64,000 bases of DNA from Aggregatilinea lenta (GCF_003569045.1 NZ_BFCB01000002.1:558001-622000); one strand, 5' to 3'. Positions 53,444-62,806 are shown, numbered from the stretch's first letter. Made by a program: numbers and translations. The notes: generated from the sequence alone by a model not told the origin.

Positions 53444-55741
53444 TTACGCCTGGCGCTCCCCGTCCGCCTCGCCCGGCTCCAGGGGCACGGTGTCGTAGGC
53501 ATCGCCCGACGACAGCGGGCGCTCCGGCACGGCGCGATCGTCACGGCCCGGCAGTGCATAGGGCTGCGGCGAGGTCAGCGAGAGCGTAATCACGGCGGTC
53601 GTGCCGCGCCCCAGCTCGCTGCTGAGCGCAATCTGCCCGGCGTGGGCCTCGATCACGCGGCGCGCGATGAACAGGCCCTGCCCCGTGCCGGGCTTGCGCA
53701 CCGGGTGGCCGGTCGGGTCGCGCGGGATCCCGCGAAAGAAGCGCGTGAACGCCTGCGCCAGGTCGCGCGGGGACATGCCACAGCCCGCGTCTTCGACCAT
53801 GATCTGCACGCGGGCCGAATCGTCCTCGTCGGCACGCGCGGCGACGTGCACCAACCCGCCCGGCAGCGAATACTTGATTGCGTTGTCGATCACGTTGCCG
53901 ATCGCCCAGCGCAGCCGCCGCTCGTCGCCCAGAACGTGCCAGTCGGGGTCGCCAAAATCCACGTGGAAGCGCAGCCCGGCGGTCTTAGCGTGCGGCTGCC
54001 ACTCCGCGCCCACCTGCCGCAGCAACGCGTTGAGTTCGAGCGGACGCTGCCCGGCGCGCAGATCGCGCGGCTCGAAGGTGCTCAGGTCGCGCAGCTCGGT
54101 AATCACACGCTGGAGCGAGCGCGTATTGGTCGCCACCTCGCGCGCCAGCGTCGCCAGCGAATCGTACGACTGCGGCGCGGGGCGCGCCTGTTCTTCCAAC
54201 TCCGCCAGCAGGTCGTCGCGCGTGCGCTCCACGACAATCTGGGTCGTCATGTCGCGCACGACGATCACCGTGCCGAGCCGCTCCTGCTTGCCGGTCACGA
54301 TCGCGGCGGCCTGCACGTGCAGCATGCGGCCTTCCAGCGGGACCTGCGTCGGGTCGCCCAGGGCGTAAATCCCCGGCGCGAGGGCCGGGCCGAGCGTCTC
54401 CGCCACCACCGAGGCCAGATCGTGCAGCCGCGCCGCGCGATAGGCGCGCTGTCCGCCGAGCAGCTTGCGCGCCGCGTCGTTCATCAAAATTACGCGCCCA
54501 TCGAGGTCCTGCACGACGAGACCATCGGGGATCGCTTCGAGGATCGAGGTCAGGCGCGAGGCTTCCTGGCGCTGCGTTTGGAGTTGCCGTTCGAGCGTCT
54601 GCGTGCGGCGCTGGACGCGCTCCGCCAGCCGGTCGAAGGCCGCGCCCACCGCCCCGATCTCGTCGCGCGCCGCCATACCGGTGCGCATCCGGTCATCGCC
54701 CCCGAATGCATCCGCCATCTCGACGATGCGATCCAGCCGCGCGATGAAGCTGCCGACCACCACAAAGCCGATCACGACCACCAGCGCGGCCAGCAGCGCC
54801 GCCGTCACGCCCAACACCGGGCGGCTGACGCGCAGCAGCGTCGCGGCTTCGTCGGCCCGGTAGAGCACGAGCATGCCCAGCGACGTCCCCTGCGCATTCA
54901 ACGGGGCGCTCACCACGTGATAGGACGCTCCGGCGAGATCCAGCGGGGAAACGGGCGCGTCGCCCGCGCGCTCCCACGCCGTTTCGAGCCAATCGGGGGG
55001 CAGCGCCGCCGCGAGGTCCGCACCGCTCGCGCGGGTCGCCGCCCAAATCGCGCCATCCGGCCCGGCCAATGCCAATTCGATGCCGTCGCCGCCACGCAGC
55101 GCCGCCAGCACGCCGTCGAGCTGCGTGCCCACCAGGACCACGCCCACGACGTCGCCGTTCGCCATCACCGGAACCGCCGTCACCAGCGCGACCGACTCGC
55201 CACTCGACAGCCAGCCGGATGCCGTGCCGCCTGCCAGGGCGACCGCCACCACCGGCACCTCGGCGAGGTGCGCGCCGGTCGAAACCGCGTAATCCGCCGC
55301 GCCCTGCGCATTGAGGCTGCGCTGCAAGCCAAGCGCCTCCTGCCCGTCCGCGCCTGCGACAATCAATGTGTCGAGATCTCCGGCAGCGGCCAGCGGCTCC
55401 AGCACGTCGTGCAACGTGGTCGCGTCGTGCGCGGCCAGCGCATCCGGCACGCCGCCCGTAAAGGCCGCCCGCAGCGCCTCGCGGTCCTGCGCCGCCAGCA
55501 GCGCGTCCGCCCGCGTCTGCACGGCGGTGCGCGCGCGCGTCAGGTGCCGCGCATCGGCGTCCGCCGCCTCGCTCGCGAGCCGGTCCGCCGTCACGTAAGC
55601 GCCGAGCATCGATACGGCCAGCACGACCAGAAACACCGGGAAAATGATCTGCCAGCGAATCGAGAGGTATCGGGCGCGCTGAACGGGCGGCCCCGGCGGT
55701 TGGGGTGTGAAAGTGAGTTCTGGAGGGGAATTGCGCGTCAC
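53444..55741 (-). CDS. Membrane histidine-kinase-like protein lacking the phosphoacceptor histidine
   Basis: 765 aa from a GTG at 55741 with GGAG eight bases upstream; an ATG at 55765 is possible. Two transmembrane helices (about 31-52 and 310-333) bracket a Cache-like sensor region. HAMP (330-385), PAS (about 405-520) and a HATPase_c domain (about 595-720) follow. Kinase boxes are good: GNVIDNAIKY (N), EDAGCGM (G1), GTGQGLF (G2). Where the paralogue at 58670 has MSHELRTPL, this protein reads LEEQARPAP, so there is no histidine to phosphorylate. It may bind ATP or work by partner phosphorylation. Confidence 0.85.
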   Translation of the reverse strand: MTRNSPPELTFTPQPPGPPVQRARYLSIRWQIIFPVFLVVLAVSMLGAYVTADRLASEAADADARHLTRARTAVQTRADALLAAQDREALRAAFTGGVPDALAAHDATTLHDVLEPLAAAGDLDTLIVAGADGQEALGLQRSLNAQGAADYAVSTGAHLAEVPVVAVALAGGTASGWLSSGESVALVTAVPVMANGDVVGVVLVGTQLDGVLAALRGGDGIELALAGPDGAIWAATRASGADLAAALPPDWLETAWERAGDAPVSPLDLAGASYHVVSAPLNAQGTSLGMLVLYRADEAATLLRVSRPVLGVTAALLAALVVVIGFVVVGSFIARLDRIVEMADAFGGDDRMRTGMAARDEIGAVGAAFDRLAERVQRRTQTLERQLQTQRQEASRLTSILEAIPDGLVVQDLDGRVILMNDAARKLLGGQRAYRAARLHDLASVVAETLGPALAPGIYALGDPTQVPLEGRMLHVQAAAIVTGKQERLGTVIVVRDMTTQIVVERTRDDLLAELEEQARPAPQSYDSLATLAREVATNTRSLQRVITELRDLSTFEPRDLRAGQRPLELNALLRQVGAEWQPHAKTAGLRFHVDFGDPDWHVLGDERRLRWAIGNVIDNAIKYSLPGGLVHVAARADEDDSARVQIMVEDAGCGMSPRDLAQAFTRFFRGIPRDPTGHPVRKPGTGQGLFIARRVIEAHAGQIALSSELGRGTTAVITLSLTSPQPYALPGRDDRAVPERPLSSGDAYDTVPLEPGEADGERQA

Positions 55742-55832
55742 CGACGGTACTCCACGCCAATACATTGTTGGGCGGTCGATAGCGGTGCAGTTCCATCGTA
55801 CCGGGAACGGCACCCCGGCGCAACAAGCCGCG

Positions 55833-56528
55833 CTAGCCGACACCCAGCAGCGAGAGCACGTACGCGCCAACCGTCAGGCCACCTGCCGAGGACTCGACCA
55901 GCACGCGATACGTGCCCGTTTCGGGCAGCGTCACCTGGATCTCGCTCGACAGGTCGCTGGCGCTGCGGTCGTCGTTGGTGCCCAACACGTCGCCGGACGG
56001 CGCGTACAGCGTCACCAGCGGATCGAAGTTGTCCTGCGTCTGGACCGCGATCAGCCACATCTCGCCCGCGCGCCCGTCGAAGCGATAGCCCTGCCGCTCG
56101 CCCACCGCCACGATCGTGTTTTTGATCATGGCCGGGATGGTGTTGACCACGTACTCGACGTCGGCGGGCCACGCCACGCTGACGACCGGGCTGGGCTGCG
56201 CCGTGGGCACATTCACCGGTTGGGCCGCCCCGCCCGCAGGCAGTGTCGCAGGAGTCGCGGTGATGCGCACCACGGCCTGGCCCGGCAAATTTACGCCGCG
56301 CACCAGCAGTGCCAGGATCACCACGCCGATCACGCCGCCGACCAGCAGGGCGACCTGTCCCTGGCGCGTGCGCCACCACGGCCAGCGCGGTGACGCCGCC
56401 AGATCGTCATACTCGTCCGGATAGACTTCCTCGTAGGCGGCTTGATAGAGGCGCTCGGCGTCGGCGTACACACCATCGTCGCCATCGTCGAAGAAGTCGT
56501 CGTAGTCGTTACTGTCTTCCGGCCTCAT
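55833..56528 (-). CDS. Single-pass membrane protein with extracytoplasmic PPC-like domain
   Basis: 231 aa. A very acidic N-terminus (SNDYDDFFDDGDDGVYAD) is followed by a helix at about 58-78. Residues 110-230 resemble a pre-peptidase C-terminal (PPC) beta-sandwich: GYRFDGRAGEMWLIAVQTQDNFDPLVTLYAPSGDVLGTNDDRS..LPETGTYRVLVES. PPC domains are usually on secreted proteins. Lies between the kinase-like gene and the NERD gene on the same strand. Confidence 0.75.
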   Translation of the reverse strand: MRPEDSNDYDDFFDDGDDGVYADAERLYQAAYEEVYPDEYDDLAASPRWPWWRTRQGQVALLVGGVIGVVILALLVRGVNLPGQAVVRITATPATLPAGGAAQPVNVPTAQPSPVVSVAWPADVEYVVNTIPAMIKNTIVAVGERQGYRFDGRAGEMWLIAVQTQDNFDPLVTLYAPSGDVLGTNDDRSASDLSSEIQVTLPETGTYRVLVESSAGGLTVGAYVLSLLGVG

Positions 56529-56576
56529 GCGCCCAATCCCTTGTGACCACGCGGAGCGCCCCGCTCCGCCCGCGCC

Positions 56577-57299
56577 TTACCCGTCGATGATAGCGTCGAC
56601 GGCGGCGCGCACGGTCGGCGGCGCGATGCGCTCGTCGGCCAGGTAGTCCCGGCGCATGATCTGGTACAGCGTGGGAATTTCGCAGATGGGCACTGCCGGA
56701 CCGGACGCGGAGAGATTCGCGTTGGGCGACGTGAACACCACTACCGCGTAGATCGGCACTTTCTCCAGCCCGCGCTTGGCGAAGAACTTGCGTAACGCCA
56801 CCACGTCGCGCACGCATTCGCGCGTGGGATTGGTGCGTGCCGGACGCAGCCCGCCGTTGCGGCCCCGGTTGATCCACTCGGCGCGCTCGTTGATCCACAC
56901 GCCGGGATAGTCCACGATGCGGAACACCAGCGCCCCCGGCGGCCCGATCAGCACCGCGTCGATGTAGCCCACCTTACGCTTGCTGACGTTGCGCAGGTAG
57001 GTGTAGCGGTTGTCCAGGAACTGGGTCAGTGCCTCGCCCACCGCGTAGGCCAGCGGGTTGTCCTTTTGCAGCGTCAACCCCCGGATCACCGAGGCGACGC
57101 CTGCGATAGCAATGATCACCCCGGCAATGATGAGCAGCGCGCGTAGAATGCCAAAGGGCGTAGTTTCCCACAGGGGGAAGAAGAAGAACAGCGCGCCGAG
57201 CGTGACCGCAATCGCGCCGCCAAAAAACGCGACGCTGCCCATGAACAGGTAGTAGCGCCCACGGCGGGCGATATTGCGAGACGGGTTAATGTTTTGCAT
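56577..57299 (-). CDS. NERD-domain membrane protein
   Basis: 240 aa. Two transmembrane helices (about 18-40 and 48-72), then a cytoplasmic NERD-like domain (90-225): YIDAVLIGPPGALVFRIVDYPGVWINE and VPIYAVVVFTSPNANLS are its usual strands. NERD is related to nuclease folds, but the catalytic D/E-x-K is not clear here. Its neighbours are signalling genes. Confidence 0.75.
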   Translation of the reverse strand: MQNINPSRNIARRGRYYLFMGSVAFFGGAIAVTLGALFFFFPLWETTPFGILRALLIIAGVIIAIAGVASVIRGLTLQKDNPLAYAVGEALTQFLDNRYTYLRNVSKRKVGYIDAVLIGPPGALVFRIVDYPGVWINERAEWINRGRNGGLRPARTNPTRECVRDVVALRKFFAKRGLEKVPIYAVVVFTSPNANLSASGPAVPICEIPTLYQIMRRDYLADERIAPPTVRAAVDAIIDG

Positions 57300-57354
57300 C
57301 GCTCACCTGACTGTGTGCAGACAGCGCCTCTGGCGCAGTGGGGACCACGGGTGC

Positions 57355-57921
57355 TCAACCGCCCTCGTCGTGGCTCGTCTTGGGCGTATTCAAAGTTGGG
57401 TCGGGTTTCTTGGCTGCCGGCAGTCCCGCCGGGCCGCTGCGCGAGGACGTGAGGTGCCGCACCGGCGTGTGGGCGGACGGTCCGGCAGCGCCAGAGACCT
57501 TTTCGCGGGGCCGGGCCGCCTTGCGGCGGGCGATGAGCTGGTCCAGCTCGCGGCGCAGGTCGGGCATATTCGGCAGCGGTTTGTACATCAACTGGTCGGC
57601 CTGGGCCTCGGCGATGGTGCGCGCCTCCTGCTCCGGCGACAGGTGATAGGCAGTGATCAGCACGATGGGGATATCGTTGAGGAACGGGCTGCGGCGCAGC
57701 CGCGCGGCGATCTGCGTGCCGGGCACCTCGTGGAGGCGGATGTCCAGCAGGGCCAGCTCCGGCAGCTCGCGGCGCACGCGCCCATGATCCACGTCGTCGA
57801 TCCAGGCGAGGGCCTCCGTACCATCCACAAACGACACTCCTTCCACGCCCCATAACTCGAACATGGCCAGCAAGACGTCGTAAATTTCAGGCTCGTCCTC
57901 GACTACCATCCACGTGGACAA
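57355..57921 (-). CDS. Single-domain response regulator with disordered tail
   Basis: 188 aa. Receiver domain (1-125): ED at 8-9, phosphoacceptor D60 (LALLDIRLHEVPG), T in LITAYHL and K in MYKPLP. The remaining 60 residues are basic, Pro/Ser-rich and without a fold. It is a paralogue of the regulator at 58191 (both have PELALLDIR). No DNA-binding domain, so signal relay by protein contact is inferred. First in the minus-strand set with NERD, PPC and kinase-like genes. Confidence 0.88.
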   Translation of the reverse strand: MSTWMVVEDEPEIYDVLLAMFELWGVEGVSFVDGTEALAWIDDVDHGRVRRELPELALLDIRLHEVPGTQIAARLRRSPFLNDIPIVLITAYHLSPEQEARTIAEAQADQLMYKPLPNMPDLRRELDQLIARRKAARPREKVSGAAGPSAHTPVRHLTSSRSGPAGLPAAKKPDPTLNTPKTSHDEGG

Positions 57922-58190
57922 CGGCTTTTACTCCCTCACAGACCACGAGGCGGGCGTTGCCTCCGCCGTAGGTGTTGGTCCGGCCTTGCACCGATTGAGA
58001 TCGCAGCATTGAATGCAGTACACTACACTATAGCAGTGTCAGGTGAATTCGCAAGTCGGGCTTGTGGTGGGTGGGCTGGCGCGCCGAACTGCTGAATTTC
58101 AAGGGGTATGCTATCATACGTGCCTGATCGTACGGGGTGCGCTGACACGGCGACGCATTGAGTTGGGATGGCCGGGACGGAGGAGAGCCT

Positions 58191-58670
58191 ATGGGACTCT
58201 GGCTCGTGGTCGAGGACGAAGACGACATTCGGAACATCGTGAAAGTGATGTTCAAAGTGTGGGGATACGATCCGTTGGAATTCCGCAACGGGCACGAGGC
58301 GTGGCGCTGGCTGGACGCGATCGAGTCCGGTACATACAGCGGCGATCTGCCGGAGCTGGCCCTGCTCGACATCCGCATGCCGGGGCACAAGGGCAACGAG
58401 ATCGCCAAGCGCATGCGCTCGCTGGACGCGCTGAAGTCGATGCCGATCGTGCTCATGACGGCCTTCAGCCTGTCGGATGGCGAATACCAGGAAATGCTGC
58501 GCGAGTGCGGCGTGGACAAGATCATCCATAAGCCGCTGCCGGATCTGTTCGAGCTGAAGACCACGCTCGACACCGTGCGCGACAAGAAACGCACGCAGGC
58601 GGCGCGCGCTTCTCAGCCACCCACGCCGGGGGGCGATCAGCCCGCCAGCGATTCCGGTGAGGGGGCCTGA
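58191..58670 (+). CDS. Single-domain response regulator
   Basis: 159 aa from ATG at 58191, preceded by GGAGGAG. Receiver with ED at 8-9, D60 (LALLDIRMPGHKG), T (LMTAFSL) and K (IHKPLP). A short Pro/Ser tail. Its stop overlaps the start of the downstream histidine kinase (TGATG), so the two are translationally coupled and probably form a pair. Confidence 0.92.
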   Translation: MGLWLVVEDEDDIRNIVKVMFKVWGYDPLEFRNGHEAWRWLDAIESGTYSGDLPELALLDIRMPGHKGNEIAKRMRSLDALKSMPIVLMTAFSLSDGEYQEMLRECGVDKIIHKPLPDLFELKTTLDTVRDKKRTQAARASQPPTPGGDQPASDSGEGA

Positions 58671-59947
58671 TGGCGTCGTCACCCGATCCCACACCCTCAC
58701 CCAGCGGCCCGGTAGTGGACATGGTGCAGTCCGTCGACGCGCTCGGCTCGAACGCCGGGCGGTTGTTTGGCCGCCTGTACCAGGGCCTGCGCCGCAAAAA
58801 GCAGGAGCCGCCTGCACAGAATCTGCAGCAGCAGCAAGCGAACGACGCGCAGATCCTGAACATCACCCGGCTGACCGGCATCCTGGCCGTGATCAGCGAA
58901 GGCGTGATCATGCAGGACAACGACGGCAAAATGGTCATGATCAACCAGGCCGCGCGTGACCTGCTGGGATCGGTGCGCGCGTTCTGGGAAAGTGACCTGG
59001 GCAAGATGTTCGCCGCGGCGCGGGGCCGCCGCGCGCTCGATGGCGAGATCACCCTGGGCGAGCCGCAGCGCGTGGAGGTCAACGACCGCGTGATCGGCGC
59101 GCAGATGGCGATTGTGGCCGATCCTCAGGGCAACCGGCTGGGCACGGTACTCATGCTGCGCGACGTCACGCGCGACGCACTGGCCGACCGTCTCAAGGAC
59201 CAGTTCGTAACGCAGATGAGCCACGAGCTGCGCACCCCGCTGACCGCGATCAAGGGTATGAGCGACGTGCTGCTGGCCCTGCCCGAAGACCGCCCGCCGA
59301 ATCGCAAGTTTTTGGAAGCGATCAGCCGCAACGTGGCCGTGCTGGACCGCATGATCATCGAGCTGCTCGACATTTCGGAGATCGGCGCGGGCAGTTTCGC
59401 CGTGCGCCAGCAGCCCGTGACGCTGGAGTCGCTGGTGTTCACCGTGCTGCGTGGGTTCGACGCGCGGCTTAAGAAGGCCGATCTGCGCGTGGGCGTGATG
59501 GTCTCCAACCGGGAGCACCTGCGCATCGTCGGCGACGACCGTCGTTTGCAGTGGGCGCTGGGGCACCTCGTAGACAATGCGCTCAAGTACACGGAGCCGG
59601 GCGGCGAGATCCTGATCCGCCTGGGCCGCGTGCGTGACGGGTACCTGCTGCTGGAAGTCAACGACACGGGCGTGGGCATTAACCCGCGCGACCTGCCGCA
59701 CATCTTCGAGCGCTTCTACCGGGGCGAGGCCGTGACACCGTCCGGCAGGCTGATCGATCCGCGCGGGCTGGGCCAGGGGCTGTTCGTGGCGCGTGCCGTG
59801 GCTGAGGCACACGGCGGCTATTTGAGCGTCGCCAGCATCGTCGGCGAAGGCAGCACGTTTACGCTGGCGCTGCCGCTATCCGGCATGCCGGAGATCGAGC
59901 CGCCGGCTATGCCTGCCGCGCCTCTGCCGGATGAAACGATAGAATAG
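58670..59947 (+). CDS. Cytoplasmic PAS-type histidine kinase
   Basis: 425 aa. Gln-rich coiled segment (about 45-62), PAS domain (64-168), then the canonical H-box MSHELRTPLTAIKG with H185, N-box DNALKYTEPGG, DTGVGI and GLGQGLF. No transmembrane helix, so it senses a cytoplasmic signal or is recruited. Coupled to the response regulator before it. It offers a direct comparison for the histidine-less kinase at 53444, with which it shares PAS (DLxGRVILMND-type) and ATPase organisation. Confidence 0.94.
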   Translation: MASSPDPTPSPSGPVVDMVQSVDALGSNAGRLFGRLYQGLRRKKQEPPAQNLQQQQANDAQILNITRLTGILAVISEGVIMQDNDGKMVMINQAARDLLGSVRAFWESDLGKMFAAARGRRALDGEITLGEPQRVEVNDRVIGAQMAIVADPQGNRLGTVLMLRDVTRDALADRLKDQFVTQMSHELRTPLTAIKGMSDVLLALPEDRPPNRKFLEAISRNVAVLDRMIIELLDISEIGAGSFAVRQQPVTLESLVFTVLRGFDARLKKADLRVGVMVSNREHLRIVGDDRRLQWALGHLVDNALKYTEPGGEILIRLGRVRDGYLLLEVNDTGVGINPRDLPHIFERFYRGEAVTPSGRLIDPRGLGQGLFVARAVAEAHGGYLSVASIVGEGSTFTLALPLSGMPEIEPPAMPAAPLPDETIE

Positions 59948-59982
59948 TTATTAGTCGTTAGGTTTTAGGGGTTAGTTGAAAC

Positions 59983-60022
59983 AAAAAACGGCGTGGTCCT
60001 ATTTGCGGCCACGCCGTTTTTT
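59983..60022. terminator. Bidirectional terminator
   Basis: ACGGCGTGG (59988-59996) pairs with CCACGCCGT (60009-60017); six T follow on the plus strand and six A precede (T run on minus). It ends the kinase transcript and can act on the convergent side as well. Confidence 0.85.
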
Positions 60023-60078
60023 GTTGGCGACGAGGTGCTTTAGCGAAACACACCCGAAGATTCATACAAAGGCGATGC

Positions 60079-60106
60079 GTAGGGGCGTGTCGCGATACGC
60101 CCCTAC
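60079..60106. repeat. Palindromic repeat, module B
   Basis: A near-perfect 28-base palindrome with arms GTAGGGGCGT and ACGCCCCTAC. It lies at the 3' end of the glycosyltransferase gene at 60134 and may act as its terminator. Confidence 0.75.
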
Positions 60107-60133
60107 CGAACGTACACAAATAGCGTCGCTCGC

Positions 60134-61915
60134 CTACCCGCCCGGTTCGGTGGGCGCATCGACGCCCTTCTCGTCCTTCTTGTTGTCGTCTTTTTTCTCT
60201 TCGTCATCGTAGTGGCAGGTATAGATGTCCGCGTTTTCGTAGCGGTCCACGAGATCGCAGTGATCCGCAACGAAATGGAAAATCGGCTGGAGGTTCGCCA
60301 CATCGCGCCGCCCGCCCAGTGCCCACCACGCGATACGCCGCTCCGGGTCCAGCGGCGGCACGCGCTTGCCGTCGATAAAGGTCGTGTCAACGACCATCGC
60401 GGGCTGGTTGCGCTCCAGGTCTTGCACGGTCTGCTCGATGCGGGCCTGCGTCGGCACGTCCGGTACGATCAGCGGGTAGCCATAGTGGAAGCGCGTCGGG
60501 CTGAGGCGGCCCGCCTGGAAGTTGATCCGCGACGATCCGACGCCCCACCCGAACACAAACTCGTCCGGGTCAGTACGCGCGATCACGTACGCGGGCAGCG
60601 GATCGACGAGCGCATCCCCGGCCAGCTTGCTTTCACTCAGCGTTTTGATCGCCTTGTAGCCCAGAACCTGGATCACGATGGCGATGGCGATGGCCAGCAC
60701 CCAATAGGCGTGCCGCCCCCAGCGCACCCAGCGCGTCCGGCGACGCGAATCGAACATCGCGACCAGCCCGGCAGCCACCATAAACGACAGGGCCAGCATC
60801 GGCGTCAAGAAATAGTGTCCGTGGCTCTTGTTGGTCGAGTTCGCCAGCGCGAGATCGGCCAGGAAGGTCAGCGCGATCCATACTTCCCACGTGCGGCGCG
60901 TGGCGGCTTCGTCGGCGTGGTGAATACGCCCGTTCAGGATCGAGACCGTGTGACGCGCAGCCAGCACCAGCCCGCCCAGCGCGAAGGGCACGTAGGCGCC
61001 CATCGCCAGCCAGAAATTGCCGGAGGTCAGCGTCGTGAAGATGGTCGCCCACGCCGGGATGAACTTGCGATCGACCCAGCGGTGATACTCGAACGGCACG
61101 TTGACCATCGCGTCAATCGCCACCGGCAGCACGCCTTCGAGCCACAAGTGTCCCACCAGTACCACCAGCCCGCCCAGGCCGCCCGCCACCATCAGCGCGA
61201 GCCAGCGCCAGCGCTTCCCATCGTAGAGAACGGGATGGCGCACCGCCAGCACGGCGGGAATGAGCATCAGCGGTGCGCCGATCGACGTCTGGCGGGTCAT
61301 GAACGCGAGGCTCGCCGTGATGCCGATCGCCAGCGCCATCCGGTCGGAGGGCCGGTGCAGGAACCAGTAGCCCGCCGCCATACACAGCGCCTGGGGCAGC
61401 AGCGCGTACGTTTCGGTCAGGTTGCCGTCGATGATCAGGGCGGGATGCCGCCCCAGCACGGCGAAGATCATCGCGCCGGTCAGCGACACCGCCGCGCGCC
61501 GGTAAACGGCCTGAAGCACGGCGAAGACGGTCGCCACCGTCGCCAGATGCAGCAGCGCGTTGGCGAACCACAGCGCCCAGCGGTCCGGTCCGAAGATGGC
61601 GAAGGCGAAGGCGTTGACGTAGTAGAGTGCGGGCGGCTTGTTATCGGCCCAGACGTCGCGGTAAAGGTTGACGCCTTTTTCGGCCATCCAACTGATGTAG
61701 GCATAGATGCCGCTGTCGCGTCCCTGGGGAATGGCCGACGGGACCTGCGGCAGCGCCGTGATCAGCGCGAACAGAACAACCGCTACCGCTGCCCACAGCA
61801 GCAGGTAGCGGTGCACGTACGGGCTAATTTTCGCTCGAACTGTTGATAACAATGTAATCAACCGTACGATGCTGCAAATAATCGCTACCGGACGATAAGG
61901 AGCCTGTGTGCCCAA
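60134..61915 (-). CDS. GT39/ArnT-like membrane glycosyltransferase
   Basis: 593 aa from a possible TTG start at 61915; the real start may be later. About ten to eleven hydrophobic helices in residues 35-435. The first loop has IPQGRDSGIYAYISWMAEKG followed by RDVWADNKPPALYYVNA, the pattern of GT-C enzymes of the PMT/ArnT (GT39, GT83) type that use lipid-linked sugars. Extracytoplasmic domain follows; the last 30 residues are charged and disordered (EEKKDDNKKDEKG). The acceptor is unknown. Confidence 0.75.
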   Translation of the reverse strand: MGTQAPYRPVAIICSIVRLITLLSTVRAKISPYVHRYLLLWAAVAVVLFALITALPQVPSAIPQGRDSGIYAYISWMAEKGVNLYRDVWADNKPPALYYVNAFAFAIFGPDRWALWFANALLHLATVATVFAVLQAVYRRAAVSLTGAMIFAVLGRHPALIIDGNLTETYALLPQALCMAAGYWFLHRPSDRMALAIGITASLAFMTRQTSIGAPLMLIPAVLAVRHPVLYDGKRWRWLALMVAGGLGGLVVLVGHLWLEGVLPVAIDAMVNVPFEYHRWVDRKFIPAWATIFTTLTSGNFWLAMGAYVPFALGGLVLAARHTVSILNGRIHHADEAATRRTWEVWIALTFLADLALANSTNKSHGHYFLTPMLALSFMVAAGLVAMFDSRRRTRWVRWGRHAYWVLAIAIAIVIQVLGYKAIKTLSESKLAGDALVDPLPAYVIARTDPDEFVFGWGVGSSRINFQAGRLSPTRFHYGYPLIVPDVPTQARIEQTVQDLERNQPAMVVDTTFIDGKRVPPLDPERRIAWWALGGRRDVANLQPIFHFVADHCDLVDRYENADIYTCHYDDEEKKDDNKKDEKGVDAPTEPGG

Positions 61916-62149
61916 ATCCGCCGGGGCAGGCTCGGCGTAACCAGAACCATTTAACCAGGACCATTATAGTGAGATTCGGCCCCCTTTCCTACCTTTAATT
62001 TTGCCCCCGTGCGCATGGGCAGCGGTTCGCGGACGCTGTTATAGTCTACTTTGTTACACCCTTCACATCACGCCATCAAGGAGAGTACGTGGAAGCGGCT
62101 CCCCGCGCGAGCCGCCATATCGAGAACACGAGCAGAAAGGAAACCCATC

Positions 62150-62806
62150 ATGAAACGACATTGGACGATTATCCTGTTAACGATGTTGGCCGTGCTCAGC
62201 CTGGCGCTGGCCGCCTGTGGCGGCGATGACGACGATGGAGATAACGACAACGAAGTCGCGCCAATCGTCACCGAAGTACAGGGTGAGCTAGAGGATCTGG
62301 CGACGGAAGCTGCCACCGCCGTCGACGAGACGGGTGACATGCTCGAAGGCGCAGCGACCGAAGCTTCGGACGCGCTGGAGGCCGCTGCTACCGAAGCCTC
62401 AGGTGAAATCGAAGCGATGGCGACTGAGGCCGCCGGTGCGATGGACGAGGCTCAGGGCGAGCTTGAAGAGGCCGGGACCGAAGTCGCGCAGGCCGTCAGC
62501 GAGGACGATATTGCGAACGCCGACGCCGCGCACGGCGACGAGCTGTTCCAGGCCAGCTGCGCGAGCTGCCATGCCATCGACTCCGACGAGGTGATCGTCG
62601 GGCCGTCGCTGCAGAACATCGCCAACGAGGCGGGCGAGATGGAAGAAGGCATGGATGCCGTGGCGTACCTGCACGAATCGTTGGTGGATCCCGGCGCGTT
62701 CGTAGTCGAGGGTTACGAGAACATCATGCCCAGCTTCGACGACTGGCCGGAAAGCGACATCAACGACACGATTGCGTTCCTGATGACGCTGGACGGCGGA
62801 TCGTAG
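62150..62806 (+). CDS. Cytochrome c lipoprotein with long helical stalk
   Basis: 218 aa from ATG at 62150 (AAAGGAAA upstream). Lipobox LAAC places the lipidated C23; an acidic GGDDDDGDNDNE follows. Residues 38-117 are Ala/Glu/Thr-rich with ATEA units, three of them exactly 11 residues apart (T70, T81, T92). Residues 124-218 form a class I cytochrome c: CASCH (C137, C140, H141) and probable axial M193 (NIMPSFDDW). Probably a membrane-tethered electron carrier outside the cell. The stalk would hold the haem domain away from the membrane. Confidence 0.85.
   Translation: MKRHWTIILLTMLAVLSLALAACGGDDDDGDNDNEVAPIVTEVQGELEDLATEAATAVDETGDMLEGAATEASDALEAAATEASGEIEAMATEAAGAMDEAQGELEEAGTEVAQAVSEDDIANADAAHGDELFQASCASCHAIDSDEVIVGPSLQNIANEAGEMEEGMDAVAYLHESLVDPGAFVVEGYENIMPSFDDWPESDINDTIAFLMTLDGGS

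Noticed and set aside
53642-56125. 827-codon plus-strand frame opposite the kinase-like gene
   Set aside because: Composition is His/Arg/Gln-rich with no motif; crosses two minus-strand genes with recognisable domains.
60212-61846. 544-codon plus-strand frame opposite the glycosyltransferase gene
   Set aside because: Antisense of a hydrophobic protein gives this Arg/His/Gln-rich pattern; no start signal.
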